Source of the DNA: Allodiplogaster sudhausi
Lineage: Eukaryota > Nematoda > Chromadorea > Rhabditida > Diplogasteridae
Assembly: GCA_945643635.1 (NCBI GenBank)
Contig: CALZFC010000293.1
Coordinates: forward strand, 1,340,001 to 1,404,000
Length of the DNA stretch: 64,000 nt
Reading direction: 5' to 3'
Part shown: positions 58,983-64,000 of the stretch, piece by piece
Layout: each line of letters opens with the position of its first letter
Numbering within the stretch: the stretch's first letter is position 1
Program-made: the position numbers and the translations under genes
Notes under the pieces: generated by a model
Told to the model about the DNA's origin: nothing
What the model saw: only the letters and a program-made list of their open reading frames with translations
Databases searched by the model: none

Positions 58983-61969
58983 CTATTCGGCCATAATGGC
59001 CTCCAACTTGCGGTAGATGAGCCCTGCATCTCTTGACATGGGCTCCGGAATGCCGAGCAGATTCGCAAGAAGGGACAGCTCTTGTTTCACTTCGTGTGGG
59101 TACTCGAGGTCGAACAACCAGAAGCAAGCGAGGTAGGAGAGAAGCGCATGGGCAAGGTCTCCAGAAACCTGCAGCATGCGTATTATAAAGCAGGTAAAAA
59201 ATAAATAAAAAAGCTATGAGTATAAGAATTTTTTTTAATTTGTTAAAATTAAATTTTTTTAATTTGTTAAAATTACATTTCAACTTTTTTTTTTAACAAA
59301 ACATGACTGACGGTTACATCGACTCCCTCAAGAGCGATGATGAACTTGGCAGAGACATCACCGTATGCGACTATCACCGGCTGCCGGATGCCCTCATTCT
59401 TGAGTTGATCAAGAGCCGACGACGCAGAATGATGTGCCTAAGCAGCATAGTTTACACTCCTCTCGCTGTATCGTCTCTCTTTCTCGCTCCTTTTCACTCA
59501 CAAGATAAGAAAAAGGCAACAGGAAACTAATGTCACTTAACTTATAAGCAATAGGTAGATATTGATTGGGAATTTGAATTGTAATAAATAACGGACCAGG
59601 AAGCGATTGTAGACGAACTTGACACGAGATGGCTTCTTCTTTTTGTCTGTATGCTCGAACAGTGCCAGCATGTTGAGTAAGAACTCGAATGTAGCGAAAT
59701 CTGAGGCATACAATTATTCTCTTTTTAACAGTTCGATGAATAGTTTGGAAATACAATTGAACCTGGGTTACAAAGATAAATACTTAGTACACATGGATGC
59801 ATTTTTTTCGATAACTCAAAACTTTATAAGGTTGAGAATACCGAACCATTTGTTCCAGGCGGGAAGGCGTTCGCTTCAACAAGAGATCTTCTCTTCGCTT
59901 CGGATATTACGCGCAGGGCACGCTGAGACATTGCCGGCGCAATCTTCTCTTGCAATCTCCGTGGAAAGTCTCCCGCGGAAGCGCACTTTGACGCGATGAA
60001 GTCATCGACAATCTGCAAGCAAATTCAAAAGTATATTTGTCTAATGTGAATTCCAAAAATTTTGTTCTAAACTCAAGCCATAGAGCAAGAAATAACTCAT
60101 GTAAGTATAGACAAATTATTTAAATGTAAAACAAAATCCGACAAATAAAAAATCACATACGTAACGGGACTGCGCGTAGAAGGAGTAACGTGTCATTGTT
60201 GCTCGCGGAGGATTGTTCTGGCAAAAGCGTATACGACAGTTTCTAAAAAAAATTATATATCGCCATTTGTGAGAGAGCTGCTACTAGTAGTAGAATTTTA
60301 CATTTTAATCTAAAGACTCTCTTATATATGACAAAATGAAATATCTGTATAACTTTAAAGACTCGAGAGACAAAAACCTCTTCTGCTTAAGGAGTTCGAG
60401 GTGCTCGACAGAGCCGTGTATCAAGTTGTTAATTCGCTTAAACAAAAGGTTTTGTAATGCCTTTAATTTTCAAAATATAACAGTATCTTGTAGAGCTTTA
60501 ACTGACATTTAAATGATCGTCAGTTTCTCTCTCCTCCTCGTTATCCGAAGAAGCAAGCCACTCTCGGCTGCCTGCTTTCTTCTTGTACTCTCTGATGGGC
60601 TGTGATAGCAAGCTTCTTTTTCCAAGAAGAGATCTGACCCGCCTAACGCGGCATTCGACAAGTCCCTTGTGGCTGTCGATGAAGGCATCCTGAAATGCTT
60701 TCTGTAGTTACATCAGAGAAAATTCAGGTAACTAGCAATGCGTTATCGAGTCTTTCAAATTTCATAATGATCTTCATTCAGTTAAAAACTGTTGTGTAGA
60801 AAAAAAGGTTGCTAACTATAGAACAGTTGGGGTATCCTGCGAATAGATGCGTAACGAAGCTCCGCGTCTCTTTCGGGGATGGTTTTTCTCTGCTAAAAAA
60901 GTGCGGTAAAATATCAGTTGTTCAAGAGTTGAAAACTAGCGTGTCAGCGTATGTCAGCAGAAAGTCGGCGATCCTTCTCGTAAGCAGGCAGCGGCCAACC
61001 CTGTCGTCCGAAATGTCATACGACGGGTCATCTTGTAGCCTCTTGAGGAATGGAGCTCCTTGCTTGCCAACCAATAACTTCTCAAAGCTGCATTTCAAAA
61101 GGCGCTGGTTCAGACGATGGTAGAAGGGGTCTTAAACGCATACGTTTACTTGTTTAAAAGGAAAATTAATTAGAAATCTGCTTGCGCCGAGTTTTGCTTG
61201 CATACTAAAGGATACAACAGACAAAAGTGCAGTTTACTAAACAGAAATTTAAAGGCCTGCCTGTGTACATCGTCCGATCTGGAACTGCCGAGGGAGTTCT
61301 GACCAACGGTGACTCCGAGCGAACTTGAGGTGTCGAGGGATGAGAAATCGCTAAGTAAATTAAATGAATTACTAGCTGCGCTTACAATCTGAGTATGATT
61401 TACCTCCAAGCTCTTCAAGATCGCGATCTTTGTCGACTTCTCTCTCACAAGGGTTAGCATCTTCAACATCAACTGAAAATTCATGAATCTAAGATATGAG
61501 CATTCATTTTAGTATAACCTTGCTCCGCTCGAGTATCATCAGGAAAAACTGCGTTTTTCTCCCACGAGAGCGCAGTCGGATTGGTTGGCGAAAGGGACTC
61601 ATTTTTTGCCAGGAATGTGGAAGAAATCGAGAGGGATAGCTCCTGGCTGTTCATCGTAGTCGAAGTTGCCGGACTCTGAGAAGTGATCCACGTAAAAATA
61701 TACTCATTTAGAGAGATAGGCAATCGGTAAACCTCGAGTAAGCTTCCTGTTGCTATGTAATGTGCGTGTGGCGCCGCAACAACTTGAGAGGGGTGAACGT
61801 CTATCATACGCTGAGGAGTGTTGAGCTGCAGCCTGACATTTGTCAGAGGGGAGCCAGTCCGTGTACTCACATATTGCTTGACTTGTGCAATGGTCTCGAA
61901 GTAGCAGTCCTCTTCGCCCAAACACTCGGGCTCAGGAGCACCCGCTTCCAACAGAATGGTTAGACGCAT
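58983..61969 (-). CDS. accessory protein downstream of a transposase-like gene (SAMD3-like C-terminal part)
   Basis: Likely minus-strand exons: 61519-61969, 61404-61472, 61261-61350, 60937-61130, about 60530-60689, 60161-60242, 59847-60012, 59597-59700, 59303-59437, 58983-59168; the 60.5-60.2 kb junction is unresolved. The N-terminus (ETIAQVKQYV, VRLQL) suggests a small ubiquitin- or PB1-like fold. The middle has LLTRRIADFLL and LVECRVRRVRSLL. The C-terminus has LDQLKNEGIRQPVIVAYGD and HALLSYLACFWLFDLEYPHE. From memory, this series resembles uncharacterised SAMD3-like proteins common in fish and invertebrates that accompany mobile elements; this was not searched. The start codon follows a TTTAG acceptor by about 11 bp. 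That acceptor lies about 105 bp after the poly(A) signal of the upstream gene, an operon-like spacing. Function unknown. Confidence 0.6.
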
Positions 61970-62089
61970 TGGGTCTAACGCTAAAGATCACACTAACTAG
62001 GAAATAAATCATGCAAATGATCACATATTCGTGAGCCGTCGTAAATAACGGGATAAATTGAAATATTGATCTTCAGATCAAAGTATTTG

Positions 62090-62095
62090 TTTATT
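62090..62095 (-). terminator. poly(A) signal of the transposase-like gene
   Basis: AATAAA on the minus strand, 26 bp after the stop codon at 62,121-62,123. Confidence 0.6.
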
Positions 62096-62120
62096 GCTAA
62101 GAGAAAATAACGAAAATATT

Positions 62121-64000
62121 CTAGCAGTGGCAGAGGGCGTGTCTTGGCATGAAAGCGGTCTCATTTCCCTCGGGGTAGCCGTCAAGAGGCAGTGGATCAA
62201 AAAGTTCCTTGAAAAAGACAGTTGTGATCGCTCCAGATGCGGTGAAGAAGCAACATTGTCTGCTGTCATCAAATCGAGCGGGATGTCCGATCTTTGCAAC
62301 GATCTTCCATGTTTGTTCCGTGAATGCGAAGCAATCGATCTGGGCAGGAACAAAGCTGCTACTCTTGTTCAGCAAAACGATGTCTCCCGACTTGTAGAGT
62401 GTCCCGTGATGCTGGAGTAGGAGAGTGCACTTCACCCGTCGTTCCTTCAGAACTGCCCGTGCGAGCGCTGACACTTGATGTTGCTCGATTCCTTTTCCGG
62501 GAACGAATTCCACCTCCTTCTGAAGACGTAGTGCCCAAAGAGTGCGCTGGATGTGAGTTGCGAACGTGCACGGCAGACACGTGAAGTTCCTTGTAATGTA
62601 GGACCGTCGCTTGACGTACGCATTCAGTTGCTCGAATTGCAGAGTACTCAGTTGTCCAACTGGCCCTAGAGAACGAATCGCAGCTGCATAGTGCAGCAAC
62701 GCGTGCGTCTTGTAGATGGGCCTGGACGAATGGGCTGCAGCTGCGCGAGAGGGCGGAATGTCCAGAGGGACAACTCGCCAAGCAAGAGACACGTATTCCT
62801 CGGCCGTAGAACGTACCAAATCAATGTCGCCAGATGTCAACTCGAATGAGCAGAGAAGGCGACTCAACTCGGAAAAGCGCTGGAACAGAAGCCGGATCTC
62901 AGGTTCCGCAACCATTACGTCCAACGGGAAGAGAAATGGGACGAGCCGAATGAGAAATGCTGTGTCGGCTGCCTTTTGCCCGGACACAGGGTCACCTTGC
63001 GAAACATCGGCCGGGATTGGGTTGATTGTGCAGCTGCTGTCGACTCGCCCAGTAGCAAAGGCACATAACTTATCGTTGATATCCTTGAGCGGAAGTCCAT
63101 TCCGAATGATGGCCCGAATGACCACTCCTAGAAGACGGCAGCTCTCGCCCTCGTACAAGTCGTGGGCGATATCACAGTAGGCATCCTCCGACACGTGGTA
63201 TCCCGTAATGCCGTTGAGTGGCGAATCCCCCATCACGCCAAAAGCAGGAGGGCCGTTCGCTTGATACCTTAAGTTATCGCTTAAATTCATCCTATCTCCG
63301 ATCAACGACAAAGGAACCGACCACGCCAAAGTCCGTAATTGGCAGTCCTTCTCTAGGTGAACGGCTCCAAAGTCGCGGTAGTTGGTCAAGCAGTGACGGC
63401 AAGGGAAACCTCCGGAAAAGCACGTCTGCATCTGGCGGACTTGGTTTAGTGCCAGGTTATCACCAAGAACCGAGTGCAGCCAAGGGTAGACGACAACGCT
63501 TCGCCCTCTCCACGACACCATGATTCCGTTTTCGTAGAGTACGTTCAACTCTACCTAAGAAGTTAAACTAATTGTTGATCTTTATTTACAACTTTTACGC
63601 TTTTTTAAAAATTTTACTTCAAATATATTACGGCACCTTGAAGCTTTCTAGAAGAGGCTTGTAGCCATAAGCCTTGTGATCAGACCCGTACGATGTCGCG
63701 TAGAGAAACCTAAAGCATTTACTTGAAGAACTGCTTTTTTTATTTTAGCATTTTGACACTTACTTCCATTTATGTAGACACGAAGCATGCCGTCTCAGTC
63801 CGGAAAAAGTGAAGAACATCATGGTTTGAGAGTGGATAGACGACGCCTTTCGTAGACCACTTCCAGGGCAAACGTCATCGAGGTATACCACAATCGGAAG
63901 TAGTGGTTTCTTCGTTCTGGAGGTAGCGTCACGAAACCGTTGCCCGTCCAGTGGAGACAGGAAATTCCCCCTTCCGAATGGCTCCATTTCTAACACCTGA
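62121..64000 (-). CDS. DDE transposase-like protein (5' end outside window)
   Basis: Three minus-strand exons are in phase: 63764-64000 (5' partial), 63637-63709 and 62121-63554, at least 580 residues. Motifs in order: PIVVYLDDVCPGSGL, FTFSGL, LLESFKVELNVLYENGI, HSVLGDNLALNQVR, FPCRHCLTNYRDF, CDIAHDLYEGESCRLLG, YKTHALLHYAAAIRSLGP, LQFEQLNAYVKRRS. This order (YxDD, GDN, CRxCL, HDLxEG, FExxNxxxK) matches, by recollection, a family of uncharacterised animal transposase-like proteins, and the D/D/E residues would fit an RNase H-fold nuclease. The long exon has no disabling mutation. The accessory gene follows 150 bp downstream on the same strand. Exact superfamily not determined. Confidence 0.65.

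Overview
The window is eukaryotic and most likely from a nematode. The reasons are U1 snRNA genes of the C. elegans type, an LRK-1-type ANK-LRR-ROC-COR-kinase-WD40 gene, TTTCAG-type 3' splice sites, and an operon-like gene pair with about 100 bp between a poly(A) signal and the next acceptor. Genus and species cannot be fixed from the sequence. Introns are full of (CT)n/(GA)n microsatellites, so most open frames rich in S/L or R/E are not genes.

Layout. 165-292: last coding exon of an unrecognised + strand gene. 2.0-8.8 kb: a U1 snRNA gene cluster inside nested inverted duplications, with six near full-length genes: three canonical 5' ends, two with A at position 6, one with G at position 5. 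9,748-16,254: complete 14-exon NMD3 gene (60S export adaptor). 17,198-46,718: complete gene for an LRRK/LRK-1 protein, about 60 exons and about 2,603 residues, all junctions in phase. 43.7-51.9 kb: a near-identical tandem duplication of the 3' end of that gene; the second copy has lost the normal last coding segment. 52,013-52,908 (minus): two-exon gene for a secreted, probably GPI-anchored, T/E/A/P-rich protein with a TATA box. 54.2-56.7 kb: a decaying second U1 cluster (one full gene, one copy without its 5' end, three fragments). 58,983-64,000 (minus): an operon-like pair, a DDE transposase-like gene followed by an accessory gene, with a cluster of TGTGAC dyads beyond its 3' end.

How the parts may relate. 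NMD3 and the LRRK gene are ordinary conserved genes lying between the two U1 clusters. The most unusual signal is the U1 set. Variants that change the bases pairing with intron positions +3 or +4 keep intact stems through compensatory changes, and every full-length copy has the same PSE-like box exactly 44 bp upstream. The two large genes have unusually relaxed donors: 26 of 59 LRRK donors have a pyrimidine at +3, five of 72 donors in the two genes are GTACGG/T, and five are GC. A functional link is inference. Other mobile or repeated DNA: a hAT-like MITE (NMD3 intron 12), a 1.66-kb foldback element with TA duplication (LRRK intron 15), a 1.3-kb C-free minisatellite (LRRK intron 17), and a small dispersed repeat abutting two LRRK acceptors.
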